Source: Omphiscola glabra
Taxonomy: Eukaryota; Mollusca; Gastropoda; Lymnaeidae
NCBI GenBank assembly: GCA_964017045.1
Contig: OZ024801.1
Span: forward strand, 31,359,257 to 31,423,256
Length of the DNA stretch: 64,000 nt
Direction: 5' to 3'
Part shown: positions 26,207 to 36,859 of the stretch, in pieces
Layout of the letters: the number at the start of each line of letters is the position of its first letter
Numbering within the stretch: the first letter of the stretch is position 1
Notes under the pieces: generated by a model
What the model was told of the DNA's origin: nothing
The model's database searches: none
What the model saw: only the letters and a program-made list of their open reading frames with translations
Program-made: the position numbers and the translations under genes

Positions 26207-27049
26207 TGTGAAGAAGAAGCCTGGTTAAAGCGATCTTAATTAACACTAACAGTAGACCAGGTAAGTGAACTCATTCTTACGTCATCAGTTTCGTTTTTAT
26301 AATTTCTATGACGACTTTGTTCTTACTCGTATAGTTTGGCATAGACAACTGAATGAAATAAAAGTGCTGTTTGTGTATTCACAGACGAGGTCTTATAATT
26401 ATACTTTTAAAGGATTATTATTAGGCCTCATCATTTTTGACCTACTAATAAATTACACGATTAAATAAAAATGAGCATATTACATGGTCAATTTGATGTT
26501 TACTTCCGCCATCATCAGTGGAAATGATTGTACTGCGAATTTACTGAACAGGTACCAAGTACACACGGTGGTTGTGCTTTGGGACAGTTGGACAAGCGTC
26601 ACCACGGTCACACGGGGCGCACCTGTGCTTCGTAGTTCATTGCTCGACATTCGGTGTTGTGTAGAAATAATGCACCATGCAGAAATTTTTACCGTGGCGC
26701 TATAAATATATATTCATGAACAGACTTATTCGTTATTTTAAATTATTTTTTCTATAATGTACTGAAGAAGGACCACTTAAGTTGTGTTTTTCTCTTGTTT
26801 TCCCTGTAGATATTTAGTCTACATGCCAAATAACAGACTAGATATTTTTTATCAATGGAAGTCAAACAACCCACGTCATACGTATGGAACCTACGCTGAG
26901 AGTGAGAGAGAGGTAGAGGAGAGAGAGGGACCGAGAGAGAGAGAGAAAAGTTGAAATGGTGTTGCATTTAGAGAATACGCGGTTGGACCTCCTTTAAAAT
27001 TATTATTACAGACACTGCAGTGTTTAGTGGCCAATTTAGCCCAATACAG
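26207..27049. other. Upstream region of the Ly6/quiver-like gene, no gene seen
   Basis: Presumed promoter side of the minus-strand gene. It includes a (GA)-rich tract at about 26896-26945. The small ORFs are not supported by splice or family evidence. Confidence 0.35.
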
Positions 27050-27180
27050 CAGGGGTGGGCAACCTTGGACCAAAAAATTCTTATAAGATGCATTTTTTAA
27101 AATAGTAATTTAATATAGTTATGCCATTGAAAATCGCACTGGGTGCCACGTCTGCGTGTGCCGTAGGATGTCGACCCCTG
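27050..27180. mobile_element. Short hAT-like MITE, family F
   Basis: A 131-bp element starting CAGGGGTGGGCAACC and ending GGATGTCGACCCCTG, an imperfect terminal inverted repeat of hAT type. The flanks are CAATACAG and CAATATAA, a degenerate 8-bp TSD sharing CAATA. It is non-coding. Confidence 0.7.
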
Positions 27181-28050
27181 CAATATAATACTGAATACAA
27201 ACGCCAACGACGTGAAAGTGAGTCAGCTGAGACTGAGTAAACTGAAGCGGCACGTGCTGGGGACTATCAAAGCTACCTGGCGGAATTTGATGAGCATGCC
27301 ATTGCAAAAGCATTTCTTAAGTTACTTCCTGGATAACAGTTGGATGTTGGGATATTTGCATAGATAATAGGAACAAAGTAAGTGGGGAAAATACCATTGA
27401 TTTTCCTGCTTTCAGGTAGGCCGTGTGAAAGCAAATATTGAGAACAAAAAAATGGGAAAGTTTGATAAAGCGAAACAATACAACGGACCATTCGGCCAAA
27501 AACCTTCTTCGGTGAAAAAAAGAAGAAGAAATAAATAAAATAAAATTAGCTTTAAAAACAGTTGGCCTAAAAATCAAAATATTTAATAAAACTTAAGGTA
27601 TAAAAATACATTTAAAAAAAGTTCTTTTGTCAATATCTCGTTGTTTTACCATTACCGAACAAATGTGCGGTTAATGGTTTTGAGTAGTTGGTGTGTGGGG
27701 GGGGGGGGGGGTTGTTGATTTGGGGTTGCTTGTTACACCGTCTGTATGGTTACAACCTTTAAACAACACGTCTCTTAATCCAACAGCGACGAATGCCGTG
27801 TAGTTGCAATGTTTGCGTTAACAGTGCAGCTGATGATAATGACCTCCCATGTAGGCTACATGATTGCTTAATGTTGGTCATTTAGGACAACTAGTGTACC
27901 CACTAGCAGTTCTCGTGCAAAGACCGCCTGAATCCAATCATTATTTCCGAAATTTGCCCTTTTTTTTCATCACATTTTTCTTAGAAAAAAAAGTGAGGGC
28001 GGGCGCCGGGGTGCAACCAAGATGTCTGACTCTTTAGTACGAGCTTCATA

Positions 28051-28565
28051 TTTTCAGTAGGATGATCAGACCATAGTTTAGTAGGATCATAGATCAGACT
28101 TTAGTTCAGTAGGATCTTAGGTCAAACTATAGTTAAGTAGGATCATAGACCAGACTATAGTTCAGTAGGATGATAGACCAGACCGTAGTTCAAGTTCAGT
28201 AGGATGATCAGACCATAGATTAGTAGGATCATAGATCAGACTTTAGTTCAGTAGGATCTTAGGTCAGACTATAGTTCAGTAGGATCATAGACCAAACTAT
28301 AGTTCAGTAGGATCATAGACCAAACTATAGTTCAGTAGGATCATAGACCAAACTATAGTTCAGTAGGATCATAGACCAAACTATAGTTCAGTAAGATCAT
28401 AGACCAGACTATAGTTCAGTAGGATCATAGACCAGACTATAGTTCAGTAGGATCATAGACCAAACTATAGTTCAGTAGGATCATAGACCAAACTATTGTT
28501 CAGTAGGAGTAGGATCATAGACCAAACTATAGTTCAGTAGGATCATAGACCAGACTATAGTCACT
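28051..28565. repeat. 28-bp minisatellite, about 18 copies
   Basis: Units of the form AGTTCAGTAGGATCATAGAC plus CAAACTAT, with GACC/CAAA variants. The left half is more divergent (GGTCAGACTATAG and GATCAGACC variants) and the right half is nearly homogeneous, so the array grew from its right side. It marks the left edge of the repeat-rich part of the window. Confidence 0.92.
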
Positions 28566-29152
28566 AGCGAAATTCAAGGTCGCGTTGTCGGTGGCTTAAA
28601 TACATACTTGTATTAGTTGTAATACCGTGACAAAACTTAGTCCCGTCTTGCGTAACTCATTTTTGGTATTAATACGCCGCGTGAATGCTGGATGAGTTTT
28701 ACTCTATGATCAATCAACACTAAACGGAAACGTCATGATGTTACAGTACCGGTACTCGAAACTATTTTTTTTCTAGTTGAAAATAGTATCGTTAAAAAAA
28801 AAAATTAAAAGTAACTTTGATTTTAGTTCTAGACGACATTAAAAAAAAAGGATTTCGACACCCTAAACCGACTTCGTTAAAAAGAAACAAAAACAATCCA
28901 GCAACAATCGATGTCATATTTTCATATATACATTTTAAATCCTTGACATTTTATGTTAAATCCTTCAATGAAAACACATACATAGGGCTGACAGATAGGC
29001 TGATAAATAGATAGATATATCGATGTATGGATGGATAGATTAGATATAGATACGATTTTCGTCTGATGCCACCTGTTGATGGGGTGACTTATTACAACCA
29101 AAAAAATACCTAAATGAAAGTTTAAATGATAAAAAACACTTCGCGATGCACC

Positions 29153-29515
29153 CAGGGCCGGATAAAGCCATTTTAGTGCCCAAGGCACAAACCCACATGG
29201 GTGCCCCCCGTCTGTAGTTTGTACTTATTTCCAAGCCGAGTGCATCCACATGTCCACATTCTACTCATGACCATTTACCAGGAGTTTTTTTAACATTTTT
29301 TATGCGCTTAATTTTTAAGCATTGAAGATTGTACCAAACTTGAATATGAATTTTTATTATAATGCATTTCTTCATTTTCATAGCACTTATTCAATTTTCA
29401 GTTGTTTCTGGACTTAAATTTGTTCAAAAAAAACTTTCTTGAGGACTTGTGGTGTCCCCGAACGCTTGCTGCCCAAGGCACGTGCCTTATTTGCCTAATG
29501 GTTAATCCAGGCCTG
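29153..29515. mobile_element. Non-autonomous hAT element, family C (deletion derivative)
   Basis: A 363-bp element starting CAGGGCCGGATAAAGCC and ending GGTTAATCCAGGCCTG, with a perfect 8-bp TSD, GATGCACC (29145-29152 and 29516-29523). Its two ends and a subterminal stretch (TATGCGCTTAATTTTTAAGC) match the longer relic at 47166-48285, but the transposase-coding middle is missing. It is therefore an internal-deletion derivative of the same family. Confidence 0.93.
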
Positions 29516-29627
29516 GATGCACCCTCTGTGCACGGTGTGAGATCCAACGCACACTAGCAAGGGACAGTGACGTGTCCATTCACAAATCCCATCGCTCAGC
29601 ACAAAGTACTATAGCACACACGAGTGG

Positions 29628-29796
29628 ATGTCGGTAATGCTAAAAATTAAGATGGAAGAACTGCCAAGCGACAGTCCATATGTAAGCCAGAAGCAATTGT
29701 CTCAGAGAGCTGCAAGTGACGACAACTTGTCCAAGATCCAGTGTTTGTCTGTCAATGGGAACATCTCCACGATCTCACTGTGTGAACTCTCCACAC
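29628..29796 (+). CDS. Putative first coding exon of an unidentified gene
   Basis: An open exon from ATG (29628) to a strong donor, CACAC/GTAAGT, at 29797; 56 codons plus 1 nt. The product starts MSVMLKIKMEELPSDSP and continues with a Ser-rich segment (RAASDDNLSKIQ). The composition is varied and unlike the repeat ORFs around it. No domain was recognised and no following exon was found in the window. It lies about 105 bp right of the family C MITE. It could equally be a chance ORF; it resembles 52862-53087 in ending phase 1 at GTAAGT. Confidence 0.4.
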
Positions 29797-30069
29797 GTAA
29801 GTCAAATTTAAAAAAAAAAAAATTCTTTTTGTTAACTTCGCATTTGTTCGTATTTCTTTCTGGTTGGGTGTATGGCAAAAATATTTGGAAGGCTAAATTG
29901 ACCCACTTCCCGTCAAACTATGGAGCTGAAACTTTGAAACGTGGCACATAGACTCGTTGCCGATGACAATACATTCTTTCAAATTTTCAGCCCGACCCAG
30001 ACACAACCCCCCCCCCCCCCCCCCCAAATAAGTTCTTCCGTTTTTCAAGGGGAAGATAAAGGAACTTCG

Positions 30070-30180
30070 ACGCCAATAATTTCACGAAATAATTTTCCCG
30101 ATAACTGCGCTAAAATGAGATTCTTAAAAAAATACAAAATTGCAAGTGCTTTGGTGCGGATTTTTTCCCCTGAAATAGTT
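30070..30180. repeat. Dispersed repeat family H, copy 2
   Basis: Contains CCCGATAACTGCGCTAAAAT followed by an A-run and GCAAGTGCTTTGGTGCG, matching the pieces at 13700 and 30640. Boundaries are unresolved. Confidence 0.5.
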
Positions 30181-30639
30181 GGTGAATAAATCTTCGGTGT
30201 AAAAGCGGATGGGAAATTAGAATATTAATATAAAATTTAAAATAATATAAAAAATGCATGTAAAGGATTTATGCGAAAAACCTGTTGTTAAGGGGAATTT
30301 TAAAAGTTATATTTCACGCCAGGCTTAGGTCATGAAGCCAGCGGGATAGTCAAAACTGAGACACGCAGGCTAGCCCGAAAGGACAATATTAGATCACCGA
30401 CCGCAGCAACTATCCCCTGCCCGCGGTGCCAGAGATTATTCCGAGCACGGATCTGATTAGCAAGCCACCTATGAACTCGCCGCAACCCACCCCCACCCCC
30501 CTAACCAGATGACTGGATGTTCCTATTCGATGTTGACGGACGGACGAACAACAACAACAACAACAACAGGTCTATACCGATTATCAAAATAAATCATTCT
30601 CTGTGACAAAAATTAATCCCAATAACGCTAAGGTTCAAA

Positions 30640-30745
30640 AGCGCGCAAAATAAAATTCCCGATAGCTGCGCTCTAAAAAAAGGCTGGTAAAAATACCGCA
30701 AGTGTGTTTGGTGCGTAATATTTTCTTTTGCTTCACAAAATTAGT
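30640..30745. repeat. Dispersed repeat family H, copy 3
   Basis: Contains CCCGATAGCTGCGCTCTAAA and GTGTGTTTGGTGCGTAATAT, the same order of motifs as the other two copies. No TSD was defined. Confidence 0.5.
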
Positions 30746-30859
30746 TGGTGTGATAAATATGCGGTGTAATAGAGGGTGGGACATTAGAATATTAATTAAT
30801 ATAGCTGGAGGTGTAGGCTCACTGTTTGAGCACCATCCTCAGAGAATCAGCGCAACGTT

Positions 30860-30945
30860 CCTGTGTCGTATTAAGGCATGGACCCACTGGGTACTGGCCC
30901 AGGGCCTCACACTTCTAGGGGGTCTCACTCTTTTAGAGGCATCAT
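30860..30945. mobile_element. hAT-end-like fragment (TTAAGGCATGG family)
   Basis: GTATTAAGGCATGGACCCAC... CAGGGCCTCACACTTCTAGG matches the fragment at 32472-32562 and, more loosely, 35450-35505. The GCCCAGGGCCTC and TTAAxxC motifs are typical of hAT termini in invertebrates. It is an incomplete relic. Confidence 0.45.
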
Positions 30946-31200
30946 ACTTAACATATTATTGTTAATGAATGTGAAAGATTTTGCCAAATTTAATTTGATT
31001 TAAAAGTCAGTGGACAACACGGTTCCAAATTGTAACCTACGATATTATCGGCACATCCCAAAAATTAATATTATAAATGCGAATCACAAGTTGGGTATTT
31101 CTTAAAGGGGAATAACTCTCGTCAACAAGTTTTATTTCTGCCAGATATGGATCGAGAAAATAAAGTAGGCATTTTTGTTTACAATCACTTTAGACTAAGA

Positions 31201-31975
31201 CGATGTTTCCCAACCTGGGGCCAACGCCCCACAAGGGGGCAATTTGATTGTTTAGGGGGACAATTGGAAAATGGGCTGGAGTCGTGTGATATGTCATGGC
31301 ACCAATTGTCTGAATTTACCGATGGGCTTTCTATAATTTGAAAACCTACCGTCTACTTATATAATTTACATTTTAACTGTTTTTTTGAAAACAATTAGCA
31401 AGATTAAAGTTAAAGTCTCTATTTACTAATTTACTGCTCATACTTTTACTAGTCATACTCAGTGATACTGCAACTGTCAATCGTACTCTTGAGGCTAGTT
31501 ATGAAATTTCCTTACTCATCGCTAAATCTGGAGCAAAAAAATACTATAGTTATAATTTAATCAAACCATCAATATCAGCATTTCTTAAAACGGCTCTGGA
31601 AAAAGATGACAACGACGTGAAAACTATGCCATTCAGTAACAATACTGTGAGCAGAAGAATAGACGAAATGAGTGAAGGTATTGAAATACAAATTATTGAA
31701 AAGCTGAAAACAAGAAAATTCTCAGTGCAAATGGATGAATCAACTTTGAGAAACAGTGAGGTAAGATATATTGATAAATGAGATTTTGTTAAAGAAATGT
31801 TGTTCTGTAAACTGTAAATCATTAGAATTTAGAAAGAACCACTACCATCAAAAATATATAACAAAATGCAGACTGTGGGAGACTTTTACCTCACACTGAA
31901 GTAAGATGACTTTTGAAGGGGAATTGCATCTTCATATTTAGCTGAATGTGAATTTAGTGCCATAAATGATTGGCT

Positions 31976-32014
<39 letters not shown>

Positions 32015-32383
32015 AAGACAAAATAAATCAGCAGGATATAAGTTAATATAACACAATGGGGAGACTTGAGACTGAAGCTAACTAAATTGGAACCTAACCT
32101 AAATAATAAGTAATAACTAATAATTAAATAATATAGACAAATCTTTAATTAAAATGTTTTCGTACTTAAATTTCAGTTCTCCATTAAATGTTTTGAAAAT
32201 TTACTTACTGTTTCCTCACCAATTTCCTATTGATTTCTTCCTAAAACCTATAATTTAAGTTGCTTCAGTGAACAACCCTATTTTGAATATTAAAAATTAA
32301 GTATAGTATATGATACATAGGGGGCATAATAATTTTAGAAAGGCTTAGGTGGGGCCTGGCACAAAAAGGGTTGGCAAACACTG
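31201..32383 (+). mobile_element. hAT transposon relic with ZBED5-like transposase fragment
   Basis: A 1183-bp element from CGATGTTTCCCAACCTGG to GGGTTGGCAAACACTG (imperfect TIRs). The flanking 8-mers GACTAAGA (31193-31200) and GACTAAGG (32384-32391) form a 7/8 TSD. Inside, the + strand around 31520-31760 encodes a transposase piece with PFSNNTVSRRIDEMSEGIE and FSVQMDEST, characteristic of ZBED5/SCAND3-type hAT transposases. The catalytic remainder and the C-terminal dimerisation region are missing. It carries a 30-odd nt A-run at about 31980-32012. Confidence 0.88.
31524..31760 (+). pseudogene. ZBED5-like hAT transposase fragment
   Basis: About 80 codons are readable without interruption, from SGAKKYYSYN to MDESTLRNSE. 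They correspond to the segment of ZBED5-like proteins around the first catalytic region (DEST). There is no start codon in frame at a sensible place and no downstream continuation, so it is a relic. Confidence 0.8.
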
Positions 32384-32471
32384 GACTAAGGTGTTAGTCT
32401 CTAGTGGTAATAACCCAAGCTTCGCCATAGCTTTTTACTGAGTAGTGATATTAGTGGAGGAAAAAAAAGCA

Positions 32472-32562
32472 GTGCCGTGTTAAGGCATGGGAACTGTGCG
32501 CACTTGCCCGGGGTCTCATGCCTCTAGGTAGCCTCATGCTAGAGGGGAATTCAAACCTCTAG
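32472..32562. mobile_element. hAT-end-like fragment hosting a nested insertion
   Basis: Begins CAGTGCCGTGTTAAGGCATG and includes CCCGGGGTCTCATGCC. Comparable sequence resumes after the nested element (GGGGGCCTCACGCCTC at about 33352), so one relic has been split by another. Confidence 0.5.
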
Positions 32563-33343
32563 GGTTTGGTGACCAAATCACGAACTGGAAAAAACGGGAT
32601 GCACCCAAGGAGGGTTGTTTGGGGGTGGGGGAATACCCTCCGGCTAAAGAGGAGTCCGGGGGGCCTCCGCCGGAAACTTGTTATTGAGATATGCTCATTT
32701 TAACCATTTTGAGACCTAGATATCTTTTTAAATTTACCTTCACTTTTGTAATTTAATTTAGACTCTGAGGCGTGTCAGAAACGAAAACAATAATTTTGCA
32801 GAGAATACTTATTTATTTATTCATGTTTTACAACATAATACAACACAGCAAATTAAATTTCTCTAGTCTAGGATTTAAACTGAGGGTATTTGGCTGTTGT
32901 CCCAGCCATTGTTAAAACCTCCTTCTTATCTAATATAAAGTTGTAAAAACTAGAAGAGTCCATTTCGAAATTGTAGAGAACCTGCAGGCTTGCAGAAAGG
33001 GCCTCCACTCTCGTCTTGTTTCTTTTGTCCGTCCATTGAATGTACATGAGCTAAAAAATTCGTTCAGCATTACCATTATGGGCAGGGATCACAGCGTCGG
33101 CAGAGTGGTGGAAGGCTGGAGGGGGAACAGTGCAGCCATCACGTGAGCCCACATCACTACTGGCACTGGCTACACAGCTAGCCAAAATATTACTTGAAGT
33201 TATATTATAAAGTTTTAGTGATTTGAAAATGGGTTTGGTTTTAGAAACTGGACATTTAGGCGTCCCGATAGACTTTTTTGGGAAACTGGGTACGATCGTG
33301 AAAAAACGGGACAATCCCGTTTTTACAGGACGTTTGGTCACCC
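32563..33343 (-). mobile_element. Nested hAT-like relic with transposase C-terminal remnant
   Basis: The ends resemble each other in inverted orientation (GGTTTGGTGACCAAAT... and CGTTTGGTCACCC). The flanks ACCTCTAG and TACTCTAG look like an imperfect 8-bp TSD. The minus strand encodes VIPAHNGNAERIF, a stop, then an MYIQWTDKRNKTRVE-like and LQVLYNF segment, the familiar C-terminal dimerisation motif of hAT transposases (N-A-x-E-R-x-F-S). The stop at the usual Ser position and further decay make it inactive. Confidence 0.7.
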
Positions 33344-33954
33344 TACTCTAGGGGGCCTCACGCCTCAATAACTGCCAATATTATTGGGGAATATTGAAAT
33401 ATTTTTGGCAATTTATTTTCCTTTCAAAATGTAAGCGACAAGATATTTTCTCCAGTTTTTACTATATTTAAACAAGTCTTTGATTCTCACATCATTTCAG
33501 TTGTTACGGTACTAGTTGTTTCCTTGGATAAGTTATCAGCTTGAAAACTCATCATTAATTATTTTCTTGGTTGGCGGAGGAGTAAATCAAAGAGTCGTAC
33601 AAAAGGCACGAAACGTGCATTATTTAGTCATTTAAATGAAGAAAGTTGTGGTAGTTAGAAATTCCATATAAACTTATTATCAAATTACTGAATTTGTTTG
33701 AAAATTAATGCTGTCTGAGTTTCCCTCAGGTAAGTCACATATTAATAAACATATGACTGTTTTTTGTTAATACTTCCCTTCTTACAAAAAAAAAATATCA
33801 TTTAGAAACAATTTATTTAAACAATGAAATGTTTTAACTAGCCGTACACACAAATCTACCAAACAGCATTTTCCGCATTATTTTGTAACTGTAAATTTTG
33901 GGAAAACCTACTTAAGGTTTTACAAGTAAATCCAAAATGATAATTATTATACTA

Positions 33955-34085
33955 ACATCATCATCATCATGTCCCTTAGTCCTTGGACCGTTGGGGCGCC
34001 ACAGATGACATGAAAACTATCCTTCTCCATTCCGCTCTGTTTTCTGCACTACGCACAGCATCGCCTAGCTAGTCTTAGTCTTTTT
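33955..34085 (-). mobile_element. LINE (RTE-like) 3' end fragment, minus strand
   Basis: A CATCATCATCATCATG run is followed by TTGGACCGTTGGGGCGCCAC; read on the minus strand this is GTGGCGCCCCAACGGTCC then an ATGATGATG tail, a typical RTE-like 3' terminus. It is heavily truncated. Confidence 0.5.
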
Positions 34086-34231
34086 TTAGTCTTTAGTTTA
34101 AAAAAAAAATAATTATCACCTGTTTTGAACGGAATTTTTCATGTTATTTACATATGCTCACTCTTTGATCAACTAGATTAAACAAATAAATAGTTTCAAA
34201 GAAAATTATGAAACAACATGACTATTTAGAT

Positions 34232-34424
34232 CAGTGGTTCTCAACCTTCCTAACGCCGCGACCCTTTCATACAGTTCCTCTTGTTGTGGCGGACCCCCCC
34301 CCCCCCCCCCCAGCCACACAATTATTTTCGTTGCTCTTTATAACTGTAGAGTTTATGTGTTTTCAGATGGTCTAAGGCGACCCCTTAGAAAGGGTCGCGC
34401 AACCCCTCAGGTTGAGAACCGCTG
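34232..34424. mobile_element. hAT-type MITE, family A (copy 3), intact
   Basis: A 193-bp element from CAGTGGTTCTCAACCTT to GGTTGAGAACCGCTG with a perfect TSD, ATTTAGAT (34224-34231 and 34425-34432). It has an internal C homopolymer of about 18. Its ORFs are meaningless. Confidence 0.94.
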
Positions 34425-34950
34425 ATTTAGATAGAACTAAAATTAAGAAGGATTTGTTTAAGCCAAGGTCAAGGTCAAGGGAACCTCAACTAGCATCTTC
34501 TCTGTTGCTAGCCGGTTCATTGCAGAATGAGGCAAAACTAAATTCATGTATGCACCAAAACGTATCCCGTCATTTTAAATTTATCAAACATTTTATGGGG
34601 ATGGGGTTAACTGAGACCTTTCTCATACCCTCACCCCCCCCCCCCCCAGTTTTGTTCGGCGCCCTCGATCTCTTCTCCCTCCCAATTTAAGTGACAGCCC
34701 CGACACAATTTAATCGTTAAAAAAGAACGCTCTATGTAAGTAAATACAATTTTTGAACGGACAAAATTATGATTATCCTTCTTTAGTTTGGTGTACGTAG
34801 TGGGAATATAAATATTCTAGGGACGAAGCTAAGCAGGAGGTAAAAGAATATCCTCTGTGGGCTCCAATACAAGAAAGTATTAATGGTTATGTCTGGCGGT
34901 GGTGACTAAGACAGATGCCCTGTCGCCACCCCAGAACGCCTGAAATACTA

Positions 34951-35168
34951 CACCCACTCTCTACACCCAGTCTCTACACCCATTCTCTACACCCACTCTC
35001 TACACCCACTCTCTACCCCCACTCCCTACACCCACTCCCTACACCCGCTCTCTACACCCGCTCTCTACACCCGCTCTCTACACCCGCTCTCTACACCCGC
35101 TCCCTACACCCACTCTCTACAACCACTCTCTACACCCACTCTCTGCACCCACTCTCTACACCCACTCC
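34951..35168. repeat. 13-bp minisatellite, about 17 copies
   Basis: Units CTCTCTACACCCA with CACCCG and CTCCCT variants; pyrimidine-rich on the + strand. Several neighbouring units share the same variant, a sign of local amplification. Confidence 0.93.
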
Positions 35169-35269
35169 CCCGTGGAAAAATTACATAAAAGAAACTGGTC
35201 ACAACGCATGGGCCATAATGCTTTTCATAACATTATTTGAATAGTAGTAGGCAATAGACAGCCATTCCC

Positions 35270-35505
35270 AGGAAAAGCGGTGCCCAGGGCGCTCTGTAGT
35301 AAGACGATTTAGCCAACCCTGCCTATGTGAAGTACATGGGATTTATCGTTTATTTCACTATTAAGGGCCTTGATATTGGCGCCAGAGGTGATTGTCCCTC
35401 TCTCTCGTTTCTTTTCGCATGGACCTGAGTATATAGGGCGTTAGGGGCCTCAGTGCGTTACTGTGCCCAGGGCCTCCGCTGATTTAAAGACGGCCCTGCA
35501 CCAAA
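35270..35505. mobile_element. Probable hAT-end relic
   Basis: Ends GATTTAAAGACGGCCCTG, a typical hAT terminus, and contains GCCCAGGGCCTC, shared with 30860 and 32472. The left end is uncertain and no TSD was found. Confidence 0.4.
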
Positions 35506-35621
35506 GAAAGCGCACGGCAAGGAAATGCAGGATCGACTCAAATCCAACCAGGACCCAAAATACGGCTGTCCTATGTGCTGGAAAGCTTTCCAGACACAAA
35601 CAGGACTTTCGGGACCACTTG

Positions 35622-36210
35622 CTAGGTGACTGTGTGGCTAGGTGACTGTGTGGTGAGTTGACTGTGTGGTTAGGTGACTGTGTGGCTGGGTGACTATGTG
35701 GCTGGGTGACTGTGGCTAGGTGACTGTGTGGCTAGGTGACTGTGTGGCTGGGTGACTTTGTGGCTGGGTGACTGTGTGGCTAGGGGACTGTGTGGCTTGG
35801 GGACTGTGTGGCTAGGTGACTGTGTGGCTAGGTGACTGTGTGGCTAGGTGACTGTGTGGCTGGGTGACTGTGTGGCTAGGTGACTGTGTGGCTGGGAGAC
35901 TGTGTGGCTGGGTGACTGTGGGCCTGTGTGGCTGTGTGACTGGTTGGCTGGGTGGCTGGTTGGCTGTGTGCCTGGTTGGCTGGTTGACTGTGTTCCGGGG
36001 TGGCTGTGTGGCTTGTTTGCTGTGCACATGGGTGGCTGTGTGGTCGCGTGGCTGGGAGGTTGTGCGATTGTGTAGCTGTGATGCTGATTAGGTGTGTGGC
36101 TCGGCGGCTAGGTGGTTGTGTGGCTGTGTGGTTGTGTGGCTTGGCGGCTGTGCGGTTGTGTGGCTGGGCGGCTGTGTGATTGTGTGACTGGGCGGCTGTG
36201 TGGCTGTGTG
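35622..36210. repeat. 16-bp minisatellite (GACTGTGTGGCTAGGT), about 35 copies
   Basis: TGACTGTGTGGCTAGG units are regular on the left (35622-35930) and break into 8- and 12-bp GGCTGTGTG variants to the right. It is G/T-rich on the + strand. It gives spurious ORFs on both strands. Confidence 0.92.
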
Positions 36211-36465
36211 TTTAACCTCGACCACAAAAATCTGCACGCGGTATGATATTTTAATTATTAAGGATAGCCGGGTGCTGAACCGGAGACCCGGAAATGCCGA
36301 GTACTAGCACACTCGGCACATACCCGGATCCGGTAAAAACTGAATGTAATTTACCACTCATTCAATAAGTGAAGTAACTGGCTCACCTAAAGGACGGCCA
36401 GGCTGGTATCGCCATGAGGATGATATAAATAGTTAGGAAAATTTTCTATTGCTCTAATACACCCA

Positions 36466-36858
36466 TACCACAATCTGACTACACTACAGCTACTACTACA
36501 CCACAGCTACACTCTGACTACACCACAGCTACACTCTGACTACACCACAGCTACACTCTGACTACACCACAGCTACAAGCTGACTACACCACAGCTACAC
36601 TCTGACTAGACCACAGCTACTACTCTGACTACACCACAGCTACACTCTGACTACACCACAGCTACACTCTGACTAGACTACAGCTGCTCTCTGACTACAC
36701 CACAGCTACACTCTGACTACACCACAGCTGCACTCTGACTACACTACAGCTTAAATCTGACTACACCACAGCTACACTCTGACTACACCACAGCTGCACT
36801 CTCACTACACTACACTCTGACTACACTACATCTGCACTCTGACTACACTACAGCTACA
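36466..36858. repeat. 22-bp minisatellite, about 18 copies
   Basis: Units ACTCTGACTACACCACAGCT plus AC, with CTACAG and GCACT variants. It runs straight into the 83-bp array at 36860, and the last units carry the GTGACTACACTACAG form that is also the start of the 83-bp unit. Confidence 0.93.
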
Positions 36859-36859
36859 A

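Noticed and set aside
35463..36230. Apparent CRISPR-like regular repeats
   Set aside because: The repeats are directly adjacent without unique spacers, and the genome is animal; these are minisatellites.
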